Positions 20,932 to 32,085 of a stretch of 64,000 bases of DNA are shown one piece after another (positions within the stretch are counted from its first letter, which is position 1; each line of letters begins with the position of its first letter). The stretch lies in NCBI GenBank assembly GCA_963576725.1, contig OY755252.1, forward strand, positions 51,795,059 to 51,859,058, read 5' to 3'. Made by a program: the position numbers and the translations under genes. The DNA comes from Azorinus chamasolen. Taxonomy: Eukaryota; Mollusca; Bivalvia; Cardiida; Solecurtidae. The notes under the pieces are model-generated. The model saw only the letters and a list, made by a program, of their open reading frames with translations. It was not told the origin of the DNA and made no database searches.

Positions 20932-21279
20932 AGGCTCTTTCTTTTAAAATGTAAGTATACGTGTGCCATTCTACTGCAAATTTATCCATTCAGCTTTGTA
21001 TTATTTTATACCGTTAACCTTTTTAGCGGTACCAGTGGTGCATTAATGTTGTAGGTTAGTGTTTTACCTGACTTTTCAGGATATTTATATTATATGTGTT
21101 TAGTTTAATATGTTTTAAATGACGCTATGTGTGTTTTAATTTTACAGTGTCTTATAGGTCGAAAACGGCCGGGTGTCAATACTGATTGATGAAATGTATA
21201 AAATGTACATGTCTTTATGTATCTATAACTGGCTGTATTGATGCATGACACTTTAATAAACTATTATGTCTGTCTGTCT
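19579..21279 (+). mobile_element. 5'-truncated non-LTR retrotransposon
   Basis: The insertion starts inside the reverse transcriptase domain and ends after AATAAA (21255-21260) with a TGTCTGTCTGTCT tail. It is flanked by a 7-bp duplication. 5' truncation, a short tandem-repeat tail and a variable-length TSD are typical of LINE target-primed insertion (family knowledge). About 350 bp of 3' UTR follow the ORF. Confidence 0.9.
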
Positions 21280-21286
21280 GATTAAA
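21280..21286. repeat. LINE target-site duplication, right
   Basis: GATTAAA directly after the TGTC tail. Confidence 0.85.
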
Positions 21287-22466
21287 TAATGCTACATACC
21301 AAATATCAAAGGTCTATACCTTATAATTTTAGAGAAGAATATATTTAAAGATTTTCCTATGAAAACTGATAAGCCCCGGGGCGGGGCCATATTTGGCCCA
21401 GGGGTCATAATTTGAACAATCTTAGTAGAGGACCATTAGATCATGCTACATACCAAATATCAAAGGTCTATGCCTTACAGTTTCAGAGAAGATGATTTTT
21501 TAAAGATTTTCCTATGAAAAACTGATAAGCCCTGGGGCGGGGCCATTTTTGTCCTGGGGGTCATAATTTGAACAATCTTAGTAGAGGACCATTAGATGAT
21601 GCTACATACCAAATACCAAAGGTCTATTCCTTACATTTTCAGAGAAGAAGATTTTTAAAGATTTTCCTATGAAAAACTGATAAGCCACGGGTGGGGCCAT
21701 TTTTGGCCCAGGGGTCATAATTTGAACAATCTTAGTAGAGGACCATTAGATGATGCTACATACCAAATATCAAAGGTCTATGCCTTACAGTTTCAGAGAA
21801 GAAGATTTTTAAAGATTTTCCTATGAAAAACTGATAAGCCCTGGGGCGGGGCCATTTTTGTCCTGGGGGTCATAATTTGAACAATCTTAGTAGAGGACCA
21901 TTAGATGATGCTACATACCAAATACCAAAGGTCTATGCCTTACATTTTCAGAGAAGAAGATTTTTAAAGATTTTCCTATGAAAAACTGATAAGCCCTGGG
22001 GTGGGGCCATTTTTGGCCTAGGGGTCATAATTTGAACAATCTTAGTAGAGGACCATTAGATGATGCTACATACCAAATATCAAAGGTCTATGCCTTACAG
22101 TTTCAGAGAAGAAGACTTTTAAAGATTTTCCTATGAAAAACTGATAAGCCCTGGGGCGGGGCCATTTTTGGCACGGGGGACATAATTTGAACAATCTTTG
22201 TAGAGGACCATTACATCATACTACATACCAAATATCAAAGCTCTTGGCTTTGTAGTTCCAAAGAAGAAGATGTTTAAGTAAATTGTTGACGCCCGCACGT
22301 ACGCACAACGCACAGACGCACGACGCCGGACGCCGGACATAGGATCATCCCAATAGCTCACCTTGGCACTTTGTGCCAGGTGAGCTAAAAAAGGGAGTTT
22401 CTCATGCCAGATTATCTTATCTTTAGGAATGCGCTATAAGCAGGGTGTGGACCTCCAAATACATTT

Positions 22467-22680
22467 AACCTTTAAAGGATAATGACATAATGAATATTTA
22501 TATGTTGAATTTAACAATGGCATATTTACAAACAAATATTTGGTATTGGAAGAACTGTAGAGCCAGATCTACTACTATTTCATAAGCAAACAGAGCAGAC
22601 ATTGATCAGACACTCCTACAGAAGCTGTCTGATGTGGGTCTACTCCGTTTGTAAGGGGCGAAACAGAGGGAAAGGGTTAA
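22467..22680 (-). mobile_element. TTAA-1 element
   Basis: Minus orientation: GAAAGGGTTAA at the right, palindrome 22573-22652 (AAGCAAACAGAGCAGAC / GATGTGGGTCTACTCCGTTT), AGAACTGTAGAGCC, and ATGAATATTTATATG at the left. The left TTAA end is worn. Confidence 0.75.
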
Positions 22681-23312
22681 TCATGTGCTTGAAATGTGTA
22701 TTAGCACTTTGTATGCTAGCAGCAAGTTTGTAACTGGGACCAAAGCTGTTTGACCCTTTCCCTCATATAAAGGTTTTTTACACCTTTGAGAACAGTGTAG
22801 ACATGGATTAGACAGCTCCTGTAGGAGCCAAATCTTATCAGGGTCTGATCTGTTTACTTATAGTACAATACAGATGATTCTACAGTTTCTGCCTGAGCCA
22901 AAATGTCCTGAGATTGCTCATGGAGATTGTTCATCTGCAAAAGTTTGAAACAAATCTGATCAAAGGTGTTGGCCAAGTTATTCAAAAATTCAAATAAGTC
23001 AGGCTTATAAGTCAGTGAATATTCAGGGATTTGTTTTAAAGAAAAATGTAACATGACAAACCGTGTAAACCCTGATCAGAGGGCTCCTTTAATAGCCTTC
23101 TCATCTTAGTCTACATTGTTTGCAAAAGACATTAATAATTTGTTTCTTGCACTGAATGTACCAAGACTTTGTGGAGAAACCAAACAGCAGACTATTACAA
23201 ACAGTATACATGTAGACAGAGCTCAGAGAAAGATCCTGATTAGAGTCTGCACAGTTTGTCTCAACAACCTTTTCAGCAAAGTTTACCATTTAACTCTAAA
23301 TGGACCTTACTG
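22681..23312. mobile_element. Partial TTAA-1b and TTAA-2 copies
   Basis: 22749-22905: GACCCTTTCCCTCATATAAA, palindrome 22790-22858, TTTCTGCC, then cut. 23055-23140: GACAAACCGTGTAAACCCTG / CATCTTAGTCTACATTGTTT (TTAA-2 core). 23195-23265 has a further decayed AAACAGT...CAGTTTGTC pair. Confidence 0.6.
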
Positions 23313-23575
23313 TTAACCCTTTTACCTAAGTAATATCTATATAAATATAGCGACTATATGAACACATGTATTCGATCGCTAATTTAAATTTTATTAATGG
23401 CATATTAATAAAAGACCTTTTGATTATGACAAGAAACTGAAAAATCATATCTATATGATCTTATAATCAAACAGAGCAGAACCTAATAATAGATGGCTCC
23501 TACAGGTGCCATCTGACCTTGGTCTACTCTGTTTGCAAAAACATGAAAATGCATACTTGTGGAGTAAAGGGTTAA
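23313..23575 (-). mobile_element. TTAA-1 element, both TTAA ends present
   Basis: TTAACCCTTTTACC at the left and GGAGTAAAGGGTTAA at the right. Palindrome 23467-23540 (AATCAAACAGAGCAGAACC / GACCTTGGTCTACTCTGTTT). The middle is AT-rich with CAAGAAACTGAAAAATC. Confidence 0.85.
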
Positions 23576-23776
23576 ACAATAATGCAATATTCCCTTTAGA
23601 AACTGGAGCAGCACTCACTGGGTTAGCAGAGATTGAAGCAGTCATTGCTTATATCAAAGGTTAGTTCTAAATAGCAATTGTTGGGAGTGTTTCAGGAAAT
23701 CTGTGCTTGATATAAGGATGTCATCTCATCGAGATGTTGTTATGATATAAAGATAGTTATACACAAAATGGTCATA

Positions 23777-23977
23777 CTAACCCTTTGAAAGCTGATTTTT
23801 AAGTGGAATGGTTCATCATTGTTTAATGATAGAGTCCAATCAGTATGAAAGGGAATAATTTGAATGACAAACAGTGCAGACCATGATTAAAGGTCTCCTC
23901 TAGGATCCTCTGATCAGATCTACACTGTTTGCAAGTGCCAAGATAATATTATCATTTCCTGCATTCAAATGATTAAA
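23777..23977 (+). mobile_element. TTAA-2 element
   Basis: CTAACCCTTTGAAAGCTGA start, AAGTGGAATGGTTCATCATT, AGTATGAAAGGGAATAATTT, palindrome 23866-23932 (GACAAACAGTGCAGACCATG / CTGATCAGATCTACACTGTT), TTCCTGCATTCAAATGATTAA end. It is the best full-length TTAA-2 in the window. Confidence 0.8.
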
Positions 23978-24043
23978 TGCCTAATAATTGCTGTAAACCC
24001 TTTCCCTCAAGTCTAGTAATCAAAGACTGGTATAACAAGAACT

Positions 24044-24320
24044 TTAACCCTTTACTCCATATACAGTAGAACCTGTCCTAAGCGGCCATTATTTTATTGA
24101 ACAAAGGCGGTGGCTTAATGTAGGGCAAAATAAATGCAAAAAGCTCCTATGAGTTTTTTGCATTACTTTTGACCTGCATTAAGCTACAACCTGCCTTACC
24201 GACGCATAATTTAGAAAACAGTTTCTGCCATGGTGAAAAATTCCCAAGGCCTTGTTTATGTTGCATTATAAATATTGCTTCTAATATTAATGTCATTATT
24301 TCATATATGAATATTCATTA
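24044..24320 (+). mobile_element. TTAA-1 copy with nested pogo-like piece, cut by an HL head
   Basis: TTAACCCTTTACTCCATA at 24044 is interrupted by TA-CAGTAGAACCTGTCCTAAG. It resumes at about 24222 with ACAGTTTCTGCCATGG and reaches ATGAATATTCATTA, where the HL-A head begins. The palindrome is gone. Confidence 0.7.
24064..24220. mobile_element. Pogo-like MITE, right end missing
   Basis: CAGTAGAACCTGTCCTAAGC left end after TA. The central inverted repeat ATGCAAAAAGCTCCTATGAG then TTTTTTGCAT is clear. The expected ACTG right end is not found. Confidence 0.6.
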
Positions 24321-24833
24321 AACAAGAGGGCCATGATGGCCCTGAAATCGCTCACCAGAGGGAAAGATTTTTAAAGTTTCAACTACATGTATGTTTCTAA
24401 ACAAAACTGGACACCTGTTTTGTGGGGTGTTATCTGACCCTTTCTCTGTATAATTATAATGGCAAGCTTTCTGGGATGATTTGCTTTATTATAAATATTT
24501 TCTAAGTCCAATACCGAACGTTTACCGAACGTTAACTTGGAAAGCATATAACGCACAAAAAATATGTGGAAAAGTTTCATTTTCCATTACATATTACTAC
24601 GCATAACCTAACAACTCCTTGATATATTGCGTATTTAGAAACGAACGACAACTCTTGTAGAGCACGTTTGGTAACAAAACCAGTTCACACCTGAACGTTT
24701 CGAACCCCTTCAGAATTAGAGTACTGATGATTGTTTCAAAGCAGAAATTGTATAAAAATCGCGATTTCAACAATTTATACAAACGGAATTGTTATGGAAA
24801 TGGAAAATTAAAACTTGTTAACAATAACTGGTG
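24321..24833 (+). mobile_element. HL-A head followed by unassigned DNA
   Basis: AACAAGAGGGCCATGATGG + CCCTGAAATCGCTCACC, AGATTTTTAAAGTTT and one partial core unit to about 24445. After that the sequence is unassigned (ACCGAACGTTTACCGAACG short repeat near 24513). The matching tail could be at 27184, with the palindrome array in between. Confidence 0.6.
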
Positions 24834-26547
24834 ATAATAACCATTGTGATAAATAGAGCATTTGCCTTAGTGATAAATAGAGCATTTGCTCCATAAGAGT
24901 AAATGTACTATTTATCACAATGGTTTCAAATCTACACAATTCTGAAATTTTCCTTTTCTCTATTTAACCCTTTTCCTCATATAAACATGTTTTCACGCAT
25001 CTGCAAACAGAGTAGACCCAGATTTACCTCTTTGAATAAGCAGACAACATTTCTAACAGATGACAACCCTATCACTGCTTAGCAGGACTTAACCAAAATT
25101 AGCACACAGTTTGAACTCAGATCTGACACATACCGGTATGTAACTTTATATGTGGTTTGTATATGAGTTAATTTACTCCTATGGAGCAAATGCTCTATTT
25201 ATCACAATGGTTTGAAATCTACACAATTCTGAAATTTTCATCTTCTCTAATTAATGCTCCTTATCAGTAGATTTATTCAAAGAGGTAGGATCTGAAAAAA
25301 GCCTTTGTGATAAATAGAGCATCTGCTAACCATTGTGATAAATAGAGCAAAAGCTCCATAGGAGTAAATGTTCTATTTATCACAAAAGTTTCAAATCTAC
25401 ACAATTCTGAAATTTTCCTTTTCTATAATTAATGCTCCTTATCAGTAGATTTATTCAAAGCGGTAGGATCTGAAAAAAGCCTTTGTGATAAATAGAGCAT
25501 TTGCTCCATAGGAGTTAATGCTCTATTTATCACAATGGTTTCAAATCTACACAATTCTGAAATTTTCCTTTTCTCTAATTAATGCTCCTTATCAGTAGAT
25601 TTATTCAAAGAGGTATAATAGTCACTTTATGAAACCATTGTGATAAATAGAGCATTTGCCTTTGTGATAAATAGAGCATTTGCCCCATAGGAGTAAATGC
25701 ACTATTTATCACAATGGTTTCAAATCTAAACAATTCTGAAATTTTCATTTTCTCTAATTAACCCTTTTCCTCATATAAACATGTTTTCACGCATTTGCAA
25801 ACAGAGTAGACCCTGATTTACCTCTTTGAATAAGCAGACAACATTTCTAACAGATGACAACCCTATCACTGCTTAGCATGACTTGACCAAAATTAGCACA
25901 CAGTTTGGATTCTGATCTGACACAGACCGGTATGTAACTTTATATATATGTGGTTTGTATACGAGTTAATTTACTCCTATAGAGCAAATGCTCTATTTAT
26001 CACAATGGTTTGAAATCTATACAATTCTGAAATTTTCCTTATCAGTAGATTTATTCAAAGAGGTAGGATCTGAAAAAAGCCTTTGTGAGAAATAGAGCAT
26101 TTGCCAACCATTGTGATAAATAGAGCAAAAGCTCCATAGGAGTAAATTAATGTTCTATTTGTCACAATGGTGTCAAATCTACACAATTCTGAAATTTTCC
26201 TTTTCTATAATTAATGCTCCTTATCAGTAGATTTATTCAAAGAGGTAGGATCTGAAAAAAAGCCTTTGTGATAAATAGAGCATTTGCTCCATAGGCGTAC
26301 ATGATCTATTTATCACCATGGTTTCAAATCTACACAATTCTGAAATTTTCCTTTTCTCTAATTAATGCTCCTTATCAGTAGATTTATTCAAAGAGGTAAA
26401 ATAGTCACTTTATGAAACCATTGTGATAAATAGAGCATTTTCTCCATAGGAGTAAATGCTCTATTTATCACAATGGTTTCAAATCTACACAATTCTGAAA
26501 TTTTTCAAGAGGCAGATTCTGAAAATATCCTATGAGGGAATGGGTTA
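24834..26547. repeat. Higher-order array of TTAA-4 palindromes
   Basis: TTGTGATAAATAGAGCATTT / AAATGCTCTATTTATCACAA palindromes occur about nine times, whole or half (near 24840, 25195, 25310, 25485, 25640, 25985, 26085, 26265, 26415). They alternate with CTTATCAGTAGATTTATTC and GAGGTAGGATCTGAAAAAAG. Blocks repeat at about 780-795 bp: TTAACCCTTTTCCTCATATA at 24964 and 25759, and CAGTAGATTTATTC at 25264/26043, 25442/26222 and 25591/26372. Each block begins with the left half of a TTAA-1b element fused to TTAA-4 and to a segment (GACAACATTTCTAACAGATG) also found at 62.6 kb. The right end is a TTAA-4 end, TATGAGGGAATGGGTTAA. Confidence 0.85.
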
Positions 26548-27184
26548 AAAACAGTGTGAGCAAACAGAGACTAATTCTGAAGCAGAGTTTTGACCAGGAA
26601 CTTGACCTATTCAGTGATTATGCAACACAGATGGGGTGACCTCAATCCCTCTAGTTCAGAGGAACCTTTATAGTGTAAAATAATATTTTAAAGTATAACC
26701 AACAGGGCAGGGCCAATTTTAACCTCAGAACTATGATATTTACCAATGTCAATAAGGAATACTAAGTAAATCTATACACCAAATATCTAAGCTCTGTGAC
26801 ATGTAGTTTTTGACAAAAAGATTTTTGAAGTTTTCCCCATGCCTAACCTAAGTGAGCCCAGCATTCTGCTACTTGTACAGAAAACAACAGTCAGCTAGAA
26901 AAAACTGGCCACCCCTGGGACCGTGGCAGAGCCAATTTTGACTCCAGGGACATAATTTATATAACTTTTGTAGAGGACCTATAGGTGATGCTATGTGCCA
27001 AAGATGAAAGCTGAGAACCCTGTAGATTCAGAGGAGAAGACTTTTGAAGTTCAAATTGTTGACGACGCACACCACACGACGCACGACGCACACCGCACGA
27101 CGCACGACAAACGCCGACAGACGACGGACATCAGGCGATCACAAAAGCTCACCCTGAGCACTTTGTGCTCTGGTGAGCTAATAA
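26548..27184 (+). mobile_element. HL-A tail segment
   Basis: AAACAGTGTGAGCAAACAG, CAATTTTAACCTCAGAACTA, ATACACCAAATATCTAAGC, TTTTGTAGAGGACCTATAGG, a GACGACGCAC-rich run, then GCTCACCCTGAGCACTTTGT + GCTCTGGTGAGCTAA. It parallels 62.78-63.77 kb segment by segment. Confidence 0.75.
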
Positions 27185-27637
27185 AAGGTATTTCAAACTG
27201 TGTATGATATAAAACTCACTGTAACGTGTTTGTCTCAGTACTTCACATTGTTTGTAACTGAACTCAAAACGTGGAAGATCTGTAGCCATACAGCTGTATC
27301 CCATCAGCGATTGCGTCACCATTTTGATTGCATAATTATCTCAAGTTCATTATATGTACTAGAAGGGAAGTATTACATACAGCGTTCAGTAAAGACAATT
27401 TGCTTCTTGAATATCTATAATTTTAATTGCATTTAAGATTGGCACCATTTGAGAATTCTACAGATAAGAGTTTCGTATCTACTTCTGTATCGATTGTATT
27501 AATTTTGTAGAACCTATGATTTTTTCAAAATTATGCATTGGTTATCCTACTGTCTATTCACCCCAAAAAGAAAGTTTAGAGTGAATTGTTCCTGTTTGAA
27601 TCATCATTTGTTTTCTAGAGTTATTTGTTACAAACAA
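27185..27637. other. Unassigned stretch
   Basis: No repeat family or coding signal recognised; the 78-codon ORF at 27200-27436 has no known motif. Confidence 0.3.
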
Positions 27638-27861
27638 TTAACCCATTCCCTCATAGACTATTTTAGATACCTCTTTGAATAAATCTACCTTTGAATAAAT
27701 TATCTAGAGAAAAGGAAATGTTTTAGAATATTGTAGTTTGAACCATTGTGATAAATAGAGCATTTGCTTCTATAGGAGCAAATGCTCTATTTATCACAAT
27801 GGTTTCACAAAGTGACTTTTACAGAGTCGTCAAAAGTTGTCAATATGAGGGAATGGGTTAA
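27638..27861 (-). mobile_element. TTAA-4 element, complete
   Basis: Perfect 18-bp terminal inverted repeats TTAACCCATTCCCTCATA / TATGAGGGAATGGGTTAA, with TTAA at both edges. A nearly perfect palindrome of about 64 bp at 27738-27808 (AACCATTGTGATAAATAGAG ... CTATTTATCACAATGGTT, centre CTATAG). 224 bp, no ORF. Confidence 0.9.
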
Positions 27862-28163
27862 GAAAGTGTTTTAATAAGTATAAATTGCCATAATTACAAA
27901 AAATACCCTACTTGATTGAATGAACGCTCTTAAACATAGGTATAGCCATGGGTGCAATTATCATGTTACATCAGTTTTCACACCTCACTACATCTATATG
28001 TAAACTAAAATGTCGGCGACCACGGAATGTGTTACAACTGCATTTCGGTAAATTAATGCACTTTTCGTTAAAAATACATTGAATGGACCCGAAAATTGTT
28101 TTGTATAATTGACTTTTTCATACTATAATCGATCTCGTTAAATTGGATACGAATCTATATAGA
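27862..28163. other. Unassigned stretch
   Basis: AT-rich, no feature recognised. Confidence 0.3.
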
Positions 28164-29166
28164 AACAAGAGCTGCGTGCGGCGCCAACACTTGTCTGATT
28201 TGGTACTTGTCCAGCTAAAATTAAAAAAAAAGAAAACGACAAAGGGCCATAACTCCAAAATTTTGAAATGAGCAGTTATGGTTCTTATTTAAGGGCCTTC
28301 CCCTCAATGAGGTCTACTAACCTATGAAGTTTCATGTTGATACCTCTTCAGGGCTTTCCCCAGGCCCTTTTCGCATGACGGGCCCGACATTCGATCTTTG
28401 TCGGTGGCGAAAATCCGACACCCCTTAATTTCTCCGACATGTAAAAATTCTCGAGCCGATGCCCTTTCAAACGTGTTTGTTTATATATCATTTTAAGTGA
28501 CAAGTATACACACAGACTTCCCTTGGTGTTGCAGTGCCTCAAGCTCTCAGCCAACACCCGCAGCGCGTGCCGTACGCATGGATGATTGCATGTTGCGTGT
28601 AAACAATTAACCGCTGAAGCAGTACAGAGGTGCGATACGGTTAAATGAACAAACAATTCAGCCCATTGAGAAGAAGGTTCCAGAAAGTCAAACCAACAAA
28701 AACAACGAATGTCGGGAGCGGACACGAAATCGGGGAAAAACATTCGCTGGCTCACTGAAAATTGTCTTATATAGCTACCGATTTTAATAACTGTAATTGG
28801 ACTATTTACGTGGACTCCACTTGAATTTGTTCTGCATACTCGATTTATATCGGAACGAAGAACTTCCATTCCTTGTACACGTATGATTAAATCAAATTTC
28901 TTCTTGATTTGTAAAGGCCGAATGTACGTAAGCATGACGTTTGAAATAACTATGACCTGGACTGGCAAAACTACCGATAATTTGACAAGATTCATCAATA
29001 TTTAGAAAACATTTCACCATCTGTTTAATTTGTCAAATAATATTATCTTTTTCAATACTTGAATATTTAGTAATGACTGTTGGAACTGAAGTTCGACGCG
29101 AGCGTCCAAGGGACACGTCGTCCCGGTCGATTTCAATGTCAATTAAATTTGTTACACGATGTTACC

Positions 29167-29284
29167 ATGTAATGCGCATACTGAGTGAATATTGACTATT
29201 CAGTATAAATCTCAATAAATACACGATGTAATGCGCATACTGAGTGAATATTGACTATTCAGTATAAATCTCCATAAATACATC
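29167..29284. repeat. 59-bp direct duplication
   Basis: ATGTAATGCGCATACTGAGT... occurs at 29167 and 29226 with one or two differences (CTCAATAAATACACG versus CTCCATAAATACATC). Confidence 0.9.
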
Positions 29285-29285
29285 T

Positions 29286-29360
29286 TTGCAAACAGAGTAG
29301 ATCCAGATTAGACGATTTCTATAGGCACTGACTGATAAGGATCTACACTCTTTCTACAAA
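29286..29360 (+). mobile_element. TTAA-1 palindrome remnant
   Basis: TGCAAACAGAGTAGATCCAG ... GATAAGGATCTACACTCTTT. No TTAA ends nearby. Confidence 0.65.
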
Positions 29361-29440
29361 ACAGTAGTTTAGATCCTGGTTTATAGCTTCTGACCATATA
29401 TTATGGGAAATTGTCTAGAATAAAGGTATTGAATGTGGTT

Positions 29441-29470
29441 CGTTTTTTTTGTTTTTGTTTTTTTGTTGGG

Positions 29471-29499
<29 letters not shown>
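29441..29499. repeat. Poly-T then 20-G homopolymer
   Basis: T-rich tract with single Gs, then G from 29480 to 29499 without interruption. This is a low-complexity site with G-quadruplex potential; length may be unreliable. Confidence 0.9.
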
Positions 29500-29501
<2 letters not shown>

Positions 29502-30463
29502 TCATAGATCTTTATCTAATATTGGTTTTGAAGGTAGTCTCATGTTACTTCCATGGTACATAGTCAGATTCTTTTCACAAGCTTCACCTTTTTTCAGACT
29601 TTGAGAGATGATTCTCTGAACTTAAACATTAAAAGGACTAGTGTCACATACATCAACATCCAATCCCTTCTGACGACTTTCATACAAGGTCTTCTAACAT
29701 TGAAATTTCCATACCATGAGGCTGTGAAAATGTGGACAGCAACCAAGCACAGGCCTTTCAGTGTGATAGTGAATTTTCCAAATATTGAAACTACATGTAG
29801 TTCAGACCAGAAGTTTTAAGCAATTAAGACTTAAGTATACAGTGTCTGATCTACTTGCAAAAAAAATTATCTTTGTGAATTTGCAAAAGAACACGTTTAA
29901 AAGGAGCCGATTTCCTATATTATAACATAAAATTATATATTGATAGAGTGATCCAGATAGCAGGAAATTGCACCATTCAATGCGGCATACCAAAAAAATT
30001 TCGGCACCCCTCCCGTACCCTCCCCAACTCGGCCCCCCAGACAAAAATTTCTGGGTACGGCCCTGTTTAAAAGTTTCGTGCAAGGAAGGTGGTGCTGTGG
30101 TTGTAGTTATGTTTAATGTATATTCTGGTTTTTTTGTACAAACATGTGCAATAAAAACACTTTCAAGAGCCCTACTTTAGCTTTTACTTTATATCAGAAA
30201 ATGCAAAATATTCACCATGATAACCTCATTTTTTTTCAAAATTTTCGCCGCGGCGCTAGGCAGGAGGGGGAACCCCTCCCGCACCCACCCCCTAGGACTA
30301 AAAAACTACATCCCTTCCTAAAATCCTGGGGAAAGCCCTGCTCTTATACTTTTCGAGTAATGAGCTACATTAAAGTTTTTGCACGCAGACGCCGATGACG
30401 ACGCTGACTACGACCCAGTGATCACAATAGCTCGACTTTTCTTCGAAATAGACGAGCTAAAAA

Positions 30464-30604
30464 TACAAAGGGGAATAACTCACAAATTTAGAAATCAAGA
30501 GTTATAGTTCTTATGTTTTTGCATGCCGACGACAACGACAACAACGCCTACAACCCAGTGATCACAATAGCTCAACGTTTCTTCGAAACAGACGAGCTAA
30601 TAAG
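30464..30604 (+). mobile_element. Second HL-F tail
   Basis: GGGGAATAACTC, GCCGACGACAACGACAACAA, AGCTCAACGTTTCTTCGAAA + CAGACGAGCTAA. Nearly the same tail as the one ending at 30463, so two 3' ends lie in tandem. Confidence 0.65.
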
Positions 30605-30712
30605 AAGAGATGAATTCAGGACCATCAACTTTTTTCGTAGGAATGAAAATTTCGCTGAATTGGGTTTTGTTATTACGAGTCCAGACTGTACCTCCTACAC
30701 CATACATATATA

Positions 30713-31793
30713 CAGTATAACGGCATTATTTCGACTCTCGTTTTTCCGAGATACCCGCTTATTCCGAGGGAATGTTGAGGTCCCGGCTCAAATTCTATCA
30801 AATCTCATTGAAAATACCTGCATTAATCCGCATAGCCATAATCCGAAAATTCGACCATGTGTGCTGGTCCCGCGGATCATTCTGGTTCCCTTTATTGATT
30901 GTTTAATTCAAGCTTGGTGTTTTCCCACCTCCGAGGTAATTATTCACACCTTCTCGATACGTTGTCATGACCTTTTGAAAGATCCGTCTATGGGACATTA
31001 GATCTTCCAAATGTGTGAATAACACATTCATTGAATGCAGACTTTACTTTGGTGTAAATAATGATGAGAATTTAATAGACTGAAGTCTTAATAAACAAAG
31101 AGTCTTAATCATAATTTGCATACGTTCGCAAACGTGTTGTGATTTTTTGGTACCACTGAATGTGTGCCATATAACGTCTTTCTGCTTTAAATTTTGAAAT
31201 AGTGCAGTGCGTTTCCTGTAGTGCTTTGAAATTCGCAATATTTTTGTTACTTTTAGACAGTCTCGTTCATGCAGACCCTTGCTACGAGAGATGAACGAGA
31301 ATAACTATGTCAGACGAAAAAAGCTGAGTGTTCCGATTATTAATTACTTTGGTCACTCGCCCTGATTTTCCAACGAAAATGTTTGTTTGTGCACCCAACT
31401 CAGCACCAACAACTAAATTAATGTCGACAAATGGAAAAATATGCAAAATAAACGACATAACGCTATACGCCACGACTGTTCTAGGGATATGTCTAAATGG
31501 TTTGAAACAAGTTTTGACTTAATTGTGAAGGGTCCGTTGAACGGACCCATACAAATTATACTGAAACTTCGGTCGCTGATGTGAATGGTGTTTATATCAG
31601 GAAAGAATCGATGAATTATATATACATTGAAGTTTATGAAAAAAGTTTACTGTGAAGAAATATGCTTCCTCTTGTCGTCAAACAATGCTCTTGGAAATGA
31701 CATAAAATGCTAGAGATCGGTTCTTTCGAGCATCGCGATAATCCGAGGTTTTTGCTGATTCCCGATGGTGGTCGAAATATCGCCAATATACTG
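30713..31793. mobile_element. Pogo-like element, 1.08 kb
   Basis: TA-CAGTATAACGGCATTATTT + CGACTCTCG at the left, CGAAATATCGCCAATATACTG-TA at the right; imperfect inverted ends, with TA on both sides. The interior pairs CGAGATACCCGCTTATTCCG with CGCGATAATCCGAGG near the ends. The 162-codon frame at 30513-31001 crosses the left boundary, so it is not a gene. Confidence 0.65.
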
Positions 31794-32085
31794 TAATTAT
31801 ATATATTGCCTGTAAGACTATTACTTCTATGTAGATCAGCCTAACTGATTAAGTATTCTTCACTCTGAAAACAATTCAAGAAAGTGAAGTTATCCCTGGG
31901 CATTTTGTTTTATTTCTCTGAATGTCAAACAGTATGGATCCTGATGAGGTGATGAGTTGTCTGACTCAGTGTCTCCACTGGTTCCCAACTGTTGGCACAG
32001 CTGGTTATCAAGAATGCACACCTACTGTAGCATGCAACTTGTAGGTCATTTCATACATTGCAGAATATAATGGAATTGTTTACCC
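31794..32085. other. Unassigned DNA with one TTAA-3 palindrome
   Basis: 31925-32000: GTCAAACAGTATGGATCCTG / GTCTCCACTGGTTCCCAACTG. Confidence 0.5.

Larger units (their letters stand above)
18854..22392 (+). mobile_element. HL-A element with variant core, split by a LINE
   Basis: Head AACAAGAGGGCCATGATGG + CCCTTAATCGCTCACC and tail GCTCACCTTGGCACTTTGTG + CCAGGTGAGCTAAAA show a complete element. The core is about ten units of 145-160 bp (GGACCATTAGATGATGC, ATACCAAATATCAAAGG, TATGAAAAACTGATAAGCC) and differs from the core of other HL-A copies. Before the tail is a GC-rich run of GACGC/CGACG type. A retrotransposon interrupts it at 19579-21279. Confidence 0.85.
28349..30340. mobile_element. hAT-like TIR element, 1.99 kb
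   Basis: Perfect 16-bp inverted ends CAGGGCTTTCCCCAGG / CCTGGGGAAAGCCCTG and a 5-bp duplication CTCTT on both sides (28344-28348, 30341-30345). The excised outer HL core reads smoothly. CAGGG ends suit hAT-type elements. A 5-bp rather than 8-bp duplication is less usual, so the superfamily is tentative. The interior carries a 59-bp tandem duplication (29167-29284), a TTAA-1-type hairpin (29286-29360), a poly-T/poly-G tract and, near 30066, another CAGGGCCGTACCCAG-like end in reverse. The 216-codon minus frame at 28348-28998 shows no transposase domain. Confidence 0.75.
28164..30463 (+). mobile_element. HL-F element split by a hAT-like element
   Basis: Head AACAAGAGCTGCGTGCGGCG, then AGGGCCATAACTCC and GAAGTTTCATGTTGATACCT before the break. 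It resumes after 30340 with TATACTTTTCGAGTAATG, a GACGCCGATGACGACGC run and the tail AGCTCGACTTTTCTTCGAAA + TAGACGAGCTAAAAA. AGCTCG and CGAGCT pair in the tail hairpin. Confidence 0.75.

Noticed and set aside
28348..28998. 216-codon minus-strand ORF as a host gene
   Set aside because: It begins exactly at the CAGGG terminal repeat and lies in the hAT-like element. No domain is visible and the reverse copy at 37 kb has substitutions and the deletion that break the frame.
30513..31001. 162-codon plus-strand ORF as a gene
   Set aside because: It starts in an HL tail, crosses the TA boundary of the pogo-like element at 30713, and shows no motif.
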